The notes: generated by a model from the sequence alone, not told the origin. DNA of 64,000 nt from Bacteroidota bacterium (GCA_023251875.1 JAHEXY010000005.1:223213-287212), one strand, 5' to 3'; shown: positions 37,020 to 46,083, counted from the stretch's first letter. A program made the numbers and translations.

Positions 37020-37113
37020 AAACGAAAAACGCTGGTTTCTCTGATTATGAGATCATCGTAGATTTTTTCTGCGATCATCATAAAAATCGGCCTTATCTGC
37101 GTTCTATTTTCTT

Positions 37114-38133
37114 ATGCAAACAAAAATTGATGAATATAAAAAGGAAGTAGATTTATTTGAGCCATCAAATAAAGAAGCATTAGAACAATTCCGAATACGT
37201 TTTTTAGGAAAAAAGGGAATTCTCACCGATTTATTTGCCGACTTTAAAAATGTAGCACCTGATCAAAAGAGGTTGATGGGTCAACTTATTAATGAGTTAA
37301 AAAATAAAGCTGAGCAAAAATTAGAAACGTATAAAGAAAGTTTTGAAAGTTTAGTTGTAGTTGGTAATACATTTGATTTATCTCGTCCGGCTGAGCCTAT
37401 TAAATTAGGAACAAGGCATCCATTGTCGGTAGTACGTAACGAAATTATTAGCATATTTTCTCGATTGGGTTTTACTGTTTCCGATGGGCCTGAAATTGAA
37501 GATGACTGGCATAATTTTTCTGCATTAAATTTTCCGCAAGAACATCCTGCAAGAGATATGCAGGATACCTTTTTTATCAATAAAAATCCGGATATAGCAT
37601 TGCGTACTCACACATCATCTGTGCAGGTACGCGTAATGGAAAATAGCAAACCTCCTATTTGTACCATTTCTCCCGGAAGGGTATTTAGAAATGAAGCTAT
37701 TTCTGCTCGTGCGCATTGTCTTTTTCATCAAATAGAGGGTTTGTATGTTGATAAAGATGTTTCCTTTATTGATCTCAAACAAACGCTCCTTTATTTTGCA
37801 AAAGAAATGTTTGGAGAAAAAACCAAGATTCGTTTGAGACCTTCCTATTTTCCCTTTACCGAACCATCTGCCGAAATGGATATTTCATGCAATATATGCG
37901 GAGGCAAAGGTTGTAATATTTGTAAATATTCAGGTTGGGTTGAAATTTTGGGATGCGGTATGGTCGATCCCAATGTATTTACCAATTGTGGTATTGACAG
38001 TAACGTTTATACCGGTTTTGCTTTTGGAATGGGAATAGAACGTATTACCATGCTCAAATATGAAATAAACGACCTCAGATTGTTTTTCGAAAATGATATT
38101 CGGTTTCTAAAGCAGTTTTCTTCGGCTGTGTGA
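37114..38133 (+). CDS. pheS: Phenylalanyl-tRNA synthetase alpha subunit
   Basis: 339 residues, full length. N-terminal coiled-coil arm (about 1-90, with RFLGKKGILTDLF), then the class II core: GTRHPLSVVRNEI, motif 2 FRNEAISARAHCLFHQIEGL, FTEPSAEMDI, the Cys-bearing CNICGGKGCNICKYSGWVEILGCGMVDP, and motif 3 GFAFGMGIERITMLKY. Charges tRNA-Phe together with PheT, which is not in the window. Cytoplasmic. Confidence 0.97.
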   Translation: MQTKIDEYKKEVDLFEPSNKEALEQFRIRFLGKKGILTDLFADFKNVAPDQKRLMGQLINELKNKAEQKLETYKESFESLVVVGNTFDLSRPAEPIKLGTRHPLSVVRNEIISIFSRLGFTVSDGPEIEDDWHNFSALNFPQEHPARDMQDTFFINKNPDIALRTHTSSVQVRVMENSKPPICTISPGRVFRNEAISARAHCLFHQIEGLYVDKDVSFIDLKQTLLYFAKEMFGEKTKIRLRPSYFPFTEPSAEMDISCNICGGKGCNICKYSGWVEILGCGMVDPNVFTNCGIDSNVYTGFAFGMGIERITMLKYEINDLRLFFENDIRFLKQFSSAV

Positions 38134-38174
38134 AAGTGTAAAATCTGTTTTGATTAAAAACTCATTTAAAAGTT

Positions 38175-39350
38175 TTAGGAAGAAAGCTCTGAATCAAGAA
38201 GCTTGTTAATATTTCTCCAGCTTAGCAATGTTCCATATTTAGTTTCTAGTGATTTTTCACCTCCATATATTACGTAAAAATGTTCTGTTTTATTTGATAA
38301 ATTCTTCCAATACTCAAAATTTGTAAAGTATGAAGTGTTTTGAGTTTCTCCGGATTTTATTTCAATGGCAATCGTTTTGCTTCCATTATCAATAATACAA
38401 TCTATTTCTTTGCCTTTATGATCGCACCAAAAATACATATCAAATGAAAGATTATTATTGAATTTATGCTTGTATAGTTCGGCAAGAATAAAGTTTTCGA
38501 AAATAGCTCCTGTTGAATAATGATTATACAATTCAGCATTGTTTTTTATTCCAAGCAAGTAAGATAATAAGCCCGTATCATTAAAGTATAATTTTGGACT
38601 TTTTACCAGGCGCTTATCAAAACTTTTATGATAGGGTTGTAATAAAAATATAATGTACGAAGCCTCTAAAACAGATAACCATGACTTTACGGTGTTGACA
38701 CTTATTCCTGCATCATTTGCCAATGATGACATGTTTACTAATTGCCCAGCTCTTCCTGCACATAATTTTAAGAAGCGATGAAAAGTATTGAGATTTTCAA
38801 TATTGGTTATTATCCTCACATCTTTTTCTAAATACGTTTCAACATAATTTGAATAAAAAATAGAAGGGGGCGTTTTTTTGTCATATATAGCAGGATAAAA
38901 TCCTTTGTATAATAATTCAGTATGATGAATATCTTTTAGTTTACTTATACTTTGTATTTCAGCTATAGAAAACGGTAAAAGTTTTAAAATGCCAACCCTA
39001 CCGGCAAGGCTTTGTGATATTTTTTCGGAAAGTAAAAAATTCTGTGAGCCGGAAATATAATATTTAAGCTTTTTATCATTGTCGACAAAGCCTTGGATGT
39101 ATGAAAATAATTCAGGCCCCCTTTGTATTTCATCAATAATAAGCCCATTGGGATAATTATTTAAAAATTTTCTAGGATCATCAGTTGCTATGGTTCTGGT
39201 ATCAGGATCTTCTAATGAAACGTAAGGTAAATTAGAAAACATTGAACGTAACAAAGTAGTTTTGCCCGATTGGCGAGGCCCCGTAAGCGAAATAACCTGG
39301 AAGTATTTACTTAGTTCTTTTATGTTAGGCTCAATTTCTCTTTTTACCAT
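38175..39350 (-). CDS. AAA+ ATPase with DUF4143 C-terminal domain
   Basis: 391 residues. Walker A GPRQSGKTTLLRS, Walker B NGLIIDEIQRGPELF, sensor-like YISGSQNFLLSEKISQSLAGR (AAA_14), helix-turn-helix-like middle segment (VNMSSLANDAGISVNTVKSWLSVLEA) and a DUF4143 nuclease-like C-terminal fold containing EIDCIIDNGSKTIAIEIKSG (restriction-endonuclease-like D...ExK pattern). The family is widespread and sporadically distributed in genomes; biological role unknown. Solitary gene with a 15-bp-arm palindrome just upstream (39359-39393). Confidence 0.9.
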   Translation of the reverse strand: MVKREIEPNIKELSKYFQVISLTGPRQSGKTTLLRSMFSNLPYVSLEDPDTRTIATDDPRKFLNNYPNGLIIDEIQRGPELFSYIQGFVDNDKKLKYYISGSQNFLLSEKISQSLAGRVGILKLLPFSIAEIQSISKLKDIHHTELLYKGFYPAIYDKKTPPSIFYSNYVETYLEKDVRIITNIENLNTFHRFLKLCAGRAGQLVNMSSLANDAGISVNTVKSWLSVLEASYIIFLLQPYHKSFDKRLVKSPKLYFNDTGLLSYLLGIKNNAELYNHYSTGAIFENFILAELYKHKFNNNLSFDMYFWCDHKGKEIDCIIDNGSKTIAIEIKSGETQNTSYFTNFEYWKNLSNKTEHFYVIYGGEKSLETKYGTLLSWRNINKLLDSELSS

Positions 39351-39358
39351 ATATTAAA

Positions 39359-39393
39359 GGTACAAATTTGCAATTGGATTGCAAATTTGTACC
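39359..39393. promoter_or_regulatory. Long perfect palindrome upstream of the DUF4143 ATPase gene
   Basis: GGTACAAATTTGCAA (39359-39373) and its exact complement (39379-39393) flank a 5-nt loop, TTGGA. It starts 8 bp before the ATPase start codon. It could be an autoregulatory operator or an RNA hairpin. No matching sequence is found at the other end of the gene. Confidence 0.6.
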
Positions 39394-39467
39394 AACAAAA
39401 ATGTTGTTGTATTAAAAATTCACTGATGATTTTGAAGAAAAAACAGGATACATTTTCTGTGTTTATT

Positions 39468-40151
39468 TTAATTTTCTAATAGATTGCATTGTGCTTGCCC
39501 ACATTTACAATATATTGAATCTGTTATATGATCAGTTTGTAAACACTGTAATATAAATTGTTTTATTTTTTGATGATTATAAAAAGCATAAGAACAGCCC
39601 GTGTTGAGCCAATATATTTTCCTATCTGTTTTAATAACATAATCATTGCTATATGTGAGTCCAGGCGTCCAGTCATAGCCGGTGCGTTTTCCTTTCTCAT
39701 AAGCATCATTTTGTAATTCAAAGAATGCTTTAGTTGCTGAAATAGTATCTTGGTAAGTAACTTCAAGAAACCATAAATCCAATTTTCTGTTACCTTTTCC
39801 CGGGCTAAAACTATATCGTTTAGCAGTTGTATTATTGGATGTAAAAAGTGCATTAAAAAAACGTCCAGATTGATCCGCTGTTATTGTATCAATACTACAA
39901 CTTAAATGTATTGGCTGGCCTTGTAAAGTAGTTAAAAGAGAATCGCTAAGTTTAATGAATTTAGCGATTTCAAAGTCAGATTTGAGAATTGATGCAGTTT
40001 TGTCAAACGTTGCTGTATCGTTTTTTGATTTATCAATAGCTGCAAAAGAAATCGTTTTATTCTCTAACTGATTACTTGAATTCTGACTACAGCTTATAAT
40101 TGCAAAACCAATAAAGATGATTGATATAATTTTAATAGCGAGACTTTTCAT
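39468..40151 (-). CDS. Lipoprotein of unknown function
   Basis: 227 residues from the ATG at 40151, chosen because it gives a compact lipoprotein signal (KIISIIFIGFAIISC, lipidation Cys near 21); an in-frame start 12 codons upstream (40187) would put hydrophilic residues in front. The mature part has SSNQLE after the Cys and four cysteines near the C-terminus (CSYAF, CLQTD, CKCGQAQC). I recognise no family. Weak -33/-7 sequence only. Neighbours are unrelated housekeeping genes. Confidence 0.7.
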   Translation of the reverse strand: MKSLAIKIISIIFIGFAIISCSQNSSNQLENKTISFAAIDKSKNDTATFDKTASILKSDFEIAKFIKLSDSLLTTLQGQPIHLSCSIDTITADQSGRFFNALFTSNNTTAKRYSFSPGKGNRKLDLWFLEVTYQDTISATKAFFELQNDAYEKGKRTGYDWTPGLTYSNDYVIKTDRKIYWLNTGCSYAFYNHQKIKQFILQCLQTDHITDSIYCKCGQAQCNLLEN

Positions 40152-40210
40152 GTTTCTAATCATAGTGAATAAGAGTATTCTCAACAAATTAAAATACCAA
40201 GTCTAATCAA

Positions 40211-40250
40211 GGCATTCCTCTCTTTCGGAAAGGGGTTAGGGGAGAGGTCA
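40211..40250. repeat. GC-rich palindromic element at the 3' end of fumC
   Basis: CCTCTCTTTCGGAAAGGGG followed by TTAGGGGAGAGGT, the same hairpin-plus-tail design as 19837-19870. The fumC stop codon (40248-40250) touches its edge. Confidence 0.6.
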
Positions 40251-41642
40251 TAAACTCCCCACCATTTTCTCCGGCTTTACCCATTCATCAAATTGTACAT
40301 CGTTTACAAGTCCTAAATCTTTTGCCGCTTGTCGCAACGTAGAATTTTCTTTGTGTGCTTTTTTAGCAATTTTGGCTGCATTTTCATAGCCAATTTTTGT
40401 ATTGAGAGCGGTAACAAGCATTAAAGAATTATCTAAATGCTGCTTGATGGCATCATAATTGGGTTCAATACCTTCAGCGCATTTATCATTAAAGGAAACA
40501 CAGGCATCGCCAATTAAACGAGCAGATTGTAAAACATTAGCTGCAATTACCGGTTTAAAAACATTTAATTCAAAATGACCGGTTGCTCCGCCAATACTAG
40601 CCGCAACATCATTGCCCATTACCTGAGCGCACACCATGGTTAAAGCTTCTGGCTGGGTTGGATTTACTTTACCCGGCATAATAGATGAGCCAGGTTCATT
40701 ATCAGGAATAATAATTTCTCCAATGCCGCAACGCGGGCCAGAGCTCAACATACGCACATCATTGGCAATTTTCATTAATGAAACGGCTGAGCGTTTTAAT
40801 GCACCTGATAGTTCAATCATGGCATCATGTGCTGCCAATGCTTCAAATTTATTTGGGGCAGTTACAAATGGTAAGCCTGTGAGTTCAGCAATTTTTTTGG
40901 CAACCAATACATCATAACCTTTTGGTGTGTTCAATCCGGTTCCAACTGCTGTTCCTCCCAAGGCTAATTCGCTTACTGCTTCTAATGCATTTTTAATGGC
41001 TCGTATGCTATTGGTAATTTGCTGTACGTAACCAGAAAATTCTTGCCCTAATGTTAATGGCGTTGCATCCATAAAATGGGTACGGCCAATTTTTACTATT
41101 TCTTTAAATTCTTTTGCTTTTTTGTCTAAGGTATTTCTCAATTTCTCCATTCCGGGAATAGTAACTTCAACTACTTGTTTGTATGCTGCAATGTGCATAG
41201 CCGTTGGAAATGTATCGTTTGATGATTGTGATTTATTTACATCATCATTAGGGTGCAAAACTTTTTCTGCATCACTTAATTTTCCTCCTTTTAATACATG
41301 TGCACGGTAAGCCACTACTTCATTCACATTCATATTCGATTGTGTGCCCGACCCTGTTTGCCAAATTACCAATGGAAATTGATCATCTAATTTTTTTTCT
41401 AAAATTTCATCGCAAACTTTTCCAATTAAATCACTTTTGTCTTTTGTTAAAACACCTAATTCCATATTAGCTAAAGCAGCGGCCTTTTTTAAATAGGCAA
41501 AAGCATAAATAATTTCCTTTGGCATAGATGCTTCCGGACCAATTTTAAAATTATTGCGAGAACGTTCTGTTTGTGCTCCCCAGTATTTATCTGCAGGTAC
41601 TTTTACCTGGCCCATGGTGTCGTGTTCAATTCTAAATTCCAT
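40248..41642 (-). CDS. fumC: Fumarate hydratase, class II
   Basis: 464 residues, usual length. Reversible hydration of fumarate to L-malate in the citric acid cycle; iron-independent. Seen: [19 protein letters not shown], the catalytic region [13 protein letters not shown] and [39 protein letters not shown], and the superfamily signature [16 protein letters not shown]. Homotetramer by family. Single gene; palindromic elements flank both sides (40211-40250 and 41690-41725). Confidence 0.97.
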   Translation of the reverse strand: MEFRIEHDTMGQVKVPADKYWGAQTERSRNNFKIGPEASMPKEIIYAFAYLKKAAALANMELGVLTKDKSDLIGKVCDEILEKKLDDQFPLVIWQTGSGTQSNMNVNEVVAYRAHVLKGGKLSDAEKVLHPNDDVNKSQSSNDTFPTAMHIAAYKQVVEVTIPGMEKLRNTLDKKAKEFKEIVKIGRTHFMDATPLTLGQEFSGYVQQITNSIRAIKNALEAVSELALGGTAVGTGLNTPKGYDVLVAKKIAELTGLPFVTAPNKFEALAAHDAMIELSGALKRSAVSLMKIANDVRMLSSGPRCGIGEIIIPDNEPGSSIMPGKVNPTQPEALTMVCAQVMGNDVAASIGGATGHFELNVFKPVIAANVLQSARLIGDACVSFNDKCAEGIEPNYDAIKQHLDNSLMLVTALNTKIGYENAAKIAKKAHKENSTLRQAAKDLGLVNDVQFDEWVKPEKMVGSL

Positions 41643-41689
41643 ATAAGTTTAAAGTTTAATAGTTCAAGGTTTAAAAAAATAATTTCAAA

Positions 41690-41728
41690 CGCCTTCTCCT
41701 TTTTAAGGAGTTGGTTAGGGTGAGGTTA
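41690..41728. repeat. GC-rich palindromic element at the 3' end of the barrel-protein gene
   Basis: CTCCTT-TTT-AAGGAG (41696-41710) followed by TTGGTTAGGGTGAGGTTA. The element touches the stop codon of the outer-membrane protein gene, as its relative does for fumC. Confidence 0.6.
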
Positions 41729-42382
41729 AAAAATTATCCCCACATTTAAAGCCATATAATGAGAATTGGCTTGCTCATCAATTTTAGTTGCGTCACTATT
41801 TTTTAAAATATTTACAAATCCGTTGTTAAACGTTAAGCCTGCTACTAATGATGTATTGCCAACAAAATTATATTCACATCCTAATCCCACTATTAGTCCA
41901 AGCCTTAATGGAAACATCTGGCTTTTTATATTTACATCATTTTGAATACTGCTAGAGCTTATCAAACTAGAATCTGTTTGGATATCGGCCATGCCTTTTA
42001 TCATAAAAGAAGGATCGATACCAAACTGACCAAAATATTTAAAATAGCCAATTTGATTGGTTTTCATTTTTATGGTAAGTGGAAGTGAAACATAATTTAA
42101 ATGGTATTTAGTATGTTGGTCATAAAGCGTATCTGTTACCAATAAGTTTACGCCATTGTATAAAAACTCTAAACTTGGAGCAAAATAATAGTTCTTGGTT
42201 AATTGGTAATCAGCAAAAACGCCCCAGCCCCAGCCTAGTTTTAGTCCATCATTTGAATAGGTACTTACATTTGATTTGAGCCAATTAATATTGGTTGAAA
42301 TTTTTAATCCTCCCTGTATTTTTTGGGCTTGAGAAAATAAAGTACTTGCAACAAGCATAGTTAAAATAATGGCTTTTCTCAT
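41726..42382 (-). CDS. Outer-membrane beta-barrel protein (porin-like)
   Basis: 218 residues: signal peptide (about 1-19, ending SQAQ), then alternating amphipathic strands with GGLKISTNINWLKSN..., KLGWGWGVFADYQLTKNYYFAPSLEFLY, HLNYVSLPLTIKM, FPLRLGLIVGLGCEYNF, ending in the aromatic NVGIIF typical of BamA substrates. This matches the outer membrane beta-barrel family common in Bacteroidota. Function unknown. Divergent from gldB, sharing a 148-bp region with a nested dyad. Confidence 0.85.
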   Translation of the reverse strand: MRKAIILTMLVASTLFSQAQKIQGGLKISTNINWLKSNVSTYSNDGLKLGWGWGVFADYQLTKNYYFAPSLEFLYNGVNLLVTDTLYDQHTKYHLNYVSLPLTIKMKTNQIGYFKYFGQFGIDPSFMIKGMADIQTDSSLISSSSIQNDVNIKSQMFPLRLGLIVGLGCEYNFVGNTSLVAGLTFNNGFVNILKNSDATKIDEQANSHYMALNVGIIF

Positions 42383-42461
42383 ATATTTGTCGGTTTTTAT
42401 ACCATGTGTAATTACAAATTAGTTCTAAATTTTTTGGTATAATGCCGATAGGATAGTCGTT

Positions 42462-42481
42462 TAGTCCAAATGTTTGGACTA
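42462..42481. promoter_or_regulatory. Nested dyad between the barrel-protein gene and gldB
   Basis: TAGTCCAAA-TG-TTTGGACTA, a perfect 9-bp-arm palindrome, sits inside a larger imperfect dyad (AATGCCGAT near 42442 and ATCGGTATT near 42495). It lies 49 bp before the gldB start and 80 bp before the barrel-gene start. An operator is inferred. Confidence 0.5.
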
Positions 42482-42530
42482 TTACGAATATCGCATCGGT
42501 ATTAGAAACGTAAAACTACTTATTTTTTAA

Positions 42531-43538
42531 ATGTTAAACATTAGAATTTCGCTTTTATTGTTTTGTTGTTTGTTGTTTATGGCTTCTTGTCATAATGATC
42601 ATAATAAACCCGATATATCAAATAGTAAAGTTGGTATTAAAATTGAGCGTTTTGAACAAGATTTGTTTTCTCATACACAAGATAGTGCTATGTTATTGCT
42701 CCCATCTGTACTTTCTAATAAATATGGGAGTTTTTGGAAAGTGTATGTAGGCAATATAATGCGATTAGGTAATCCTAATGATGCAAATATTTCTATGGCT
42801 CTTTCTCGATTTACTGCTGATCCATCCATGAATGAATTATATGGCGATTGTGTTAAAAAATATCCTGATTTAAGTAAAGAGGAAAAAGAATTAAGTACTG
42901 CATTTAAATATTACCACTATTATTTTCCCGACAAATTAATTCCTAAAGCACTTAGTTTTGTTTCAGGATTTTCATTGGCCATTGCATCCCTTGATTCTAC
43001 CATTGGAATTGGTTTAGATATGTATTTGGGTAGTGATTATGCAAAATATCCTTTTCCGGAATATCAGAAAAAAAGAATGAGGCAAGAAAATATTGTTCCT
43101 GATTGTATGTACAGTTGGCTGAGTTCTGAATTTGAATTTAATGCTGATAAGGACGATTTGCTTAGTAACATGATATATGCTGGAAAAATGATGTATCTGA
43201 TGGATTTAGTATTACCGGATACGGAAGATTCTCTTAAAATAGCCTATTCTCAAAACCAAATGGAATGGTGTGAGAAAAATGAAAAAGAGGTTTGGAAATA
43301 TTTTATCAATAACAATTTATTGTACTCAACAGACAAAACTCTGTTTTATAAAAAGTATTTTGCCGAAGCTCCCTTTACATCCGGATTTTCTCAAGATTCT
43401 CCTAGTAAAATAGGAGTCTGGCTGGGCTGGCAGATTGTAAGATCCTATATGAATAACAATGCTAATGTTGGTATTTCAGAATTGATCAATCAAAATGATG
43501 CACAATTAATATTAAAAGAATCGAAGTATAAACCATAG
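42531..43538 (+). CDS. gldB: Gliding motility lipoprotein GldB
   Basis: 335 residues. Lipoprotein signal (LLFCCLLFMASC, Cys near 20), then the family features: VGIKIERFEQDLFS, LSNKYGSFWKVYVGNIMRLG, YYHYYFPDKLIPKALSFVSGFSLAIAS and GIGLDMYLGSDYAKYPFPEYQKKRM. GldB is an envelope lipoprotein needed for gliding and T9SS function in Flavobacterium johnsoniae and is conserved also in non-gliding Bacteroidota. gldC follows after 93 bp, the conserved neighbour order, which strengthens the call. Confidence 0.9.
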   Translation: MLNIRISLLLFCCLLFMASCHNDHNKPDISNSKVGIKIERFEQDLFSHTQDSAMLLLPSVLSNKYGSFWKVYVGNIMRLGNPNDANISMALSRFTADPSMNELYGDCVKKYPDLSKEEKELSTAFKYYHYYFPDKLIPKALSFVSGFSLAIASLDSTIGIGLDMYLGSDYAKYPFPEYQKKRMRQENIVPDCMYSWLSSEFEFNADKDDLLSNMIYAGKMMYLMDLVLPDTEDSLKIAYSQNQMEWCEKNEKEVWKYFINNNLLYSTDKTLFYKKYFAEAPFTSGFSQDSPSKIGVWLGWQIVRSYMNNNANVGISELINQNDAQLILKESKYKP

Positions 43539-43540
43539 TT

Positions 43541-43628
43541 TCGTTGTTAGTTTTTCGTTATTTTTGTTAGGTAAAATCAATTTCTAATAATCTTCGAATA
43601 ACTAATAACGAACAACCAATAACTAATA
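43541..43628. repeat. Inverted low-complexity tracts between gldB and gldC
   Basis: CGTTGTTAGTTTTTCGTTAT onward (43542-43571) is roughly complementary to CGAATAACTAATAACGAACA onward (43593-43628). Same vocabulary as the tracts at 4927-5060 and 16222-16248. Confidence 0.5.
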
Positions 43629-43631
43629 TGT

Positions 43632-43958
43632 ATGAAGACATCTGAAATTAAATTTTCCGTTACACTTGATGAAAACAGTTTACCCATTGCAATCAATTGG
43701 GAGGCCCAAGATCAAAAAGAAAAAGGTGAATGTAAATCTGTACTTATTTCAATTTGGGATAAAAATGAAAATAATACACTAAAAATAGATTTATGGACTA
43801 AAGATATGATGGTGGATGAGATGAAAATATTCTTTCACCAAACCTTACTTTCTATGGCCAATACTTTAGAAAAAGCTACTGCCGAAGAAAAAATGGCCAA
43901 GCAATTACGCGAATTTTGTGAAAATTTTGCCGAAAAATTAAACCTCATTAATAAATAG
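43632..43958 (+). CDS. gldC: Gliding motility protein GldC
   Basis: 108 residues, soluble, no signal peptide. Whole-length match to the short GldC family: KTSEIKFSVTLDENSLPIAINWEA, CKSVLISIWDKNENNTLKIDLWTKDMMVDEM, FFHQTLLSMANTLEKATAEE. In F. johnsoniae gldB and gldC are neighbours and GldC improves gliding, though it is not strictly needed. Start taken at the ATG at 43632; another ATG four bases earlier is out of frame. Confidence 0.93.
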   Translation: MKTSEIKFSVTLDENSLPIAINWEAQDQKEKGECKSVLISIWDKNENNTLKIDLWTKDMMVDEMKIFFHQTLLSMANTLEKATAEEKMAKQLREFCENFAEKLNLINK

Positions 43959-44182
43959 GTATTTTATTGTTTATCAAATAATTAATAATTTGATAAAAAG
44001 GTTTTGAACAATGCTTTTCATTGCCAATCTCCATTTTGTAATTATTCTATCTGATTTTATTAAAAAAAAGTAATCGTTAATGCGCTAGAATTCAAATAAC
44101 TTTAGCTTGTTGCAATACCCCTAAATGATAAGTTTTAATTCTAATAACGAGTAAAAAAGACTAGCTCCTAATTAATTATAGG

Positions 44183-44212
44183 TTGCTTTTCAATAATAAT
44201 TTTATAACTTTG
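44183..44212 (+). promoter_or_regulatory. Bacteroidota-type promoter for the PKD/type B cargo gene
   Basis: TTG (44183-44185), a 19-nt spacer and TAACTTTG (44205-44212), 31 bp before the ATG at 44244. Confidence 0.7.
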
Positions 44213-44243
44213 TGATCCCTTTTTTATCAAATAATTGAATCAA

Positions 44244-46025
44244 ATGAAGAATAAAAATCTACAAACCTTGTTTTTTGCCTTATCTGTAGGCCTTGTTTCC
44301 TCCTCCGCTTATTCTCAAGTGTTTTTTAATAATGGTGCTGACATTATGGTTAGCTCAGGTGGTTTAGTTCAAATCAATGGTGGTTTTGAAAATGCCGTTA
44401 TTGGTAATTTAACCAATGATGGAGAAATGCATGTTGATAGTGCTGTTTCTAAAGGAGATTTTTGGAACAATGTAGGAACTGTTGATGGAAGTGGTGATTT
44501 GTATGTTGAAGGAGATTGGATTAATGATGGTCAATTTACTGCTGATGCAAGCAATACCAGCCATGTATATTTATATGGAACAAGCCAATTAATTACCGGT
44601 GGTAATGAAAGTCATTTTTGGGATTTAGAAACTGCAGGCTCAGATGTAAAAACAATGAAGCTAAATGCTTTTGTTCAAAATGATCTTACACTTAATCAAA
44701 ATACAGAATTAGCAACGGATGCTTATATGATGTATGTTGAAAATACAGATCCTTCTGCCATTTCAAATAATGGTTCAAAAGGTAGTGAAGGTTTTGTAAG
44801 TAGTGGTATCGGTTATTTATCTTGGGCTATGAATCAATCTGCAGATTATGTATTTCCTGTAGGTTCAAGTTTAGGAACAAAAAGATACCGTACAGTAACA
44901 CTTAAACCAACAACGGCTAGTTCTTGTAGGTTTTTTGTAAGTATGGAAAATGTGAATGCAACAACTGATGGTTATGATGTAAATAAATTTGATTCCGTTA
45001 CTATTTGTAAAATAAATGATCAATTCTACCACAGAATTGTTAGAGATAATGGTTCTACTTCTGCAGATATAGGAATATCTTTTGATAAACTAGCTGATGG
45101 CGGATGGGCAAGTAGTGCACAATGGCAAACCAAATGGGAAAAAACAGGAACAACAACAATGACAAGTGCTACTTATGAAACAGTTACTGTGGCAGCATAC
45201 AATAATTTTACAACCAATCCATTTGCATTAGCGGGTATTGCTCCGGATGCCCCGGTAATAGATGGTGCTAATGGTTTATGTGCCGGTGATGTAGATGCGG
45301 GCATGTATAATGCTACCGGAGATGCAAGTTCATCTTTTTCATGGAGTGTTAGTGGAGGTTCAATTGTAGGAGCATCTACCGGTTCAACTGTTAATGTTGA
45401 TTGGAGTGGAACAAGTACAGCAACAGTTTCAGTTGTACAAACAGATGCTTTAGGTTGTTCAAGTGTACCGGCTACTATGAGTGTTAATGTATTTCAAAAA
45501 CCAATTGCAGGTTTTGTTGGCGATTCAGCAGCATTTTCATATACCTTATTTAGTTTTGAAGATACAACTATTGGAAACAATGGTGTAGCCAACTGGCAAT
45601 GGGATTTTGGTGATGGATATACTTCATCTCAAGAAAATCCATACCACCAATACAGTGGTCCTGGAACTTATAGCGTACAGTTAATTGTTACAAATGAAAA
45701 TGGTTGTGTTGATACAATCTTGTCTGATGTAACTATTCACGAAGGTTTATTAATCTCAAATACATTTACACCAAACGGTGATGGTATTAATGATTATTTT
45801 ATGGTACCAAGTTCTGGTATTACTGAATATCACATAATGATTTACAATCGTTGGGGAACATTGGTTTTTGAATCAGATGCACCAAGCGTAACTTGGGATG
45901 GAAAAACAAAAGCTGGTTTAGTATTACCTTCAGGAACTTATTTTTATACTGTAGCTGCTAAAGCAGGTGAAATGGATCATTCTTCACAAGGTTATGTTGA
46001 ATTGCTAAGAGGAGATAACCAATAA
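44244..46025 (+). CDS. PKD-domain surface protein with T9SS type B sorting domain
   Basis: 593 residues from the ATG at 44244; a TTG three codons earlier is not preferred. Signal peptide (about 1-26, ending SAYSQ), a long beta-helical or filamentous N-terminal region rich in Asn/Gly/Asp (about 27-330), an Ig-like unit (VIDGANGLCAGDVDAGMYNATG...), one PKD domain (WQWDFGDGYTSSQENPYHQYSGPGTY, about 420-500), and the gliding-motility-associated C-terminal domain (SNTFTPNGDGINDYF...YNRWGTLVFE...WDGKTKAG). T9SS cargo at the cell surface. Own promoter at 44183-44212 and strong terminator at 46047. Next to gldBC but not obviously cotranscribed. Confidence 0.87.
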   Translation: MKNKNLQTLFFALSVGLVSSSAYSQVFFNNGADIMVSSGGLVQINGGFENAVIGNLTNDGEMHVDSAVSKGDFWNNVGTVDGSGDLYVEGDWINDGQFTADASNTSHVYLYGTSQLITGGNESHFWDLETAGSDVKTMKLNAFVQNDLTLNQNTELATDAYMMYVENTDPSAISNNGSKGSEGFVSSGIGYLSWAMNQSADYVFPVGSSLGTKRYRTVTLKPTTASSCRFFVSMENVNATTDGYDVNKFDSVTICKINDQFYHRIVRDNGSTSADIGISFDKLADGGWASSAQWQTKWEKTGTTTMTSATYETVTVAAYNNFTTNPFALAGIAPDAPVIDGANGLCAGDVDAGMYNATGDASSSFSWSVSGGSIVGASTGSTVNVDWSGTSTATVSVVQTDALGCSSVPATMSVNVFQKPIAGFVGDSAAFSYTLFSFEDTTIGNNGVANWQWDFGDGYTSSQENPYHQYSGPGTYSVQLIVTNENGCVDTILSDVTIHEGLLISNTFTPNGDGINDYFMVPSSGITEYHIMIYNRWGTLVFESDAPSVTWDGKTKAGLVLPSGTYFYTVAAKAGEMDHSSQGYVELLRGDNQ

Positions 46026-46046
46026 TAGCATTTATATAAAAAATAG

Positions 46047-46083
46047 AAAACCTGTTTGAAAATATTTCAGACAGGTTTTTTTG
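46047..46083 (+). terminator. Intrinsic terminator after the PKD/type B gene
   Basis: AAAACCTGTTTGAAA (46047-46061) pairs with TTTCAGACAGGTTTT (46065-46079) with one G-T pair and a 3-nt loop, followed by a T run. Confidence 0.88.

Noticed and set aside
36519-37081. Minus-strand open frames across the cyclophilin gene
   Set aside because: Shadows of a well-supported plus-strand gene with all cyclophilin motifs.
37020-37113. Imperfect inverted repeat GATCATCGTAGA / TCTGCGATCATC before pheS as an attenuator
   Set aside because: Several mismatches, no leader peptide with Phe codons and no T run; it looks like a fragment of a common intergenic repeat.
38175-39393. DUF4143 gene as an insertion sequence with terminal inverted repeats
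   Set aside because: The palindrome is present only at the 5' side, no matching end or target duplication is found at 38134-38175, and the protein is not a transposase.
43959-44243. Possible small RNA or tRNA in the gap before the PKD/type B gene
   Set aside because: No cloverleaf or structured GC-rich segment; only the promoter at 44183-44212 can be supported.
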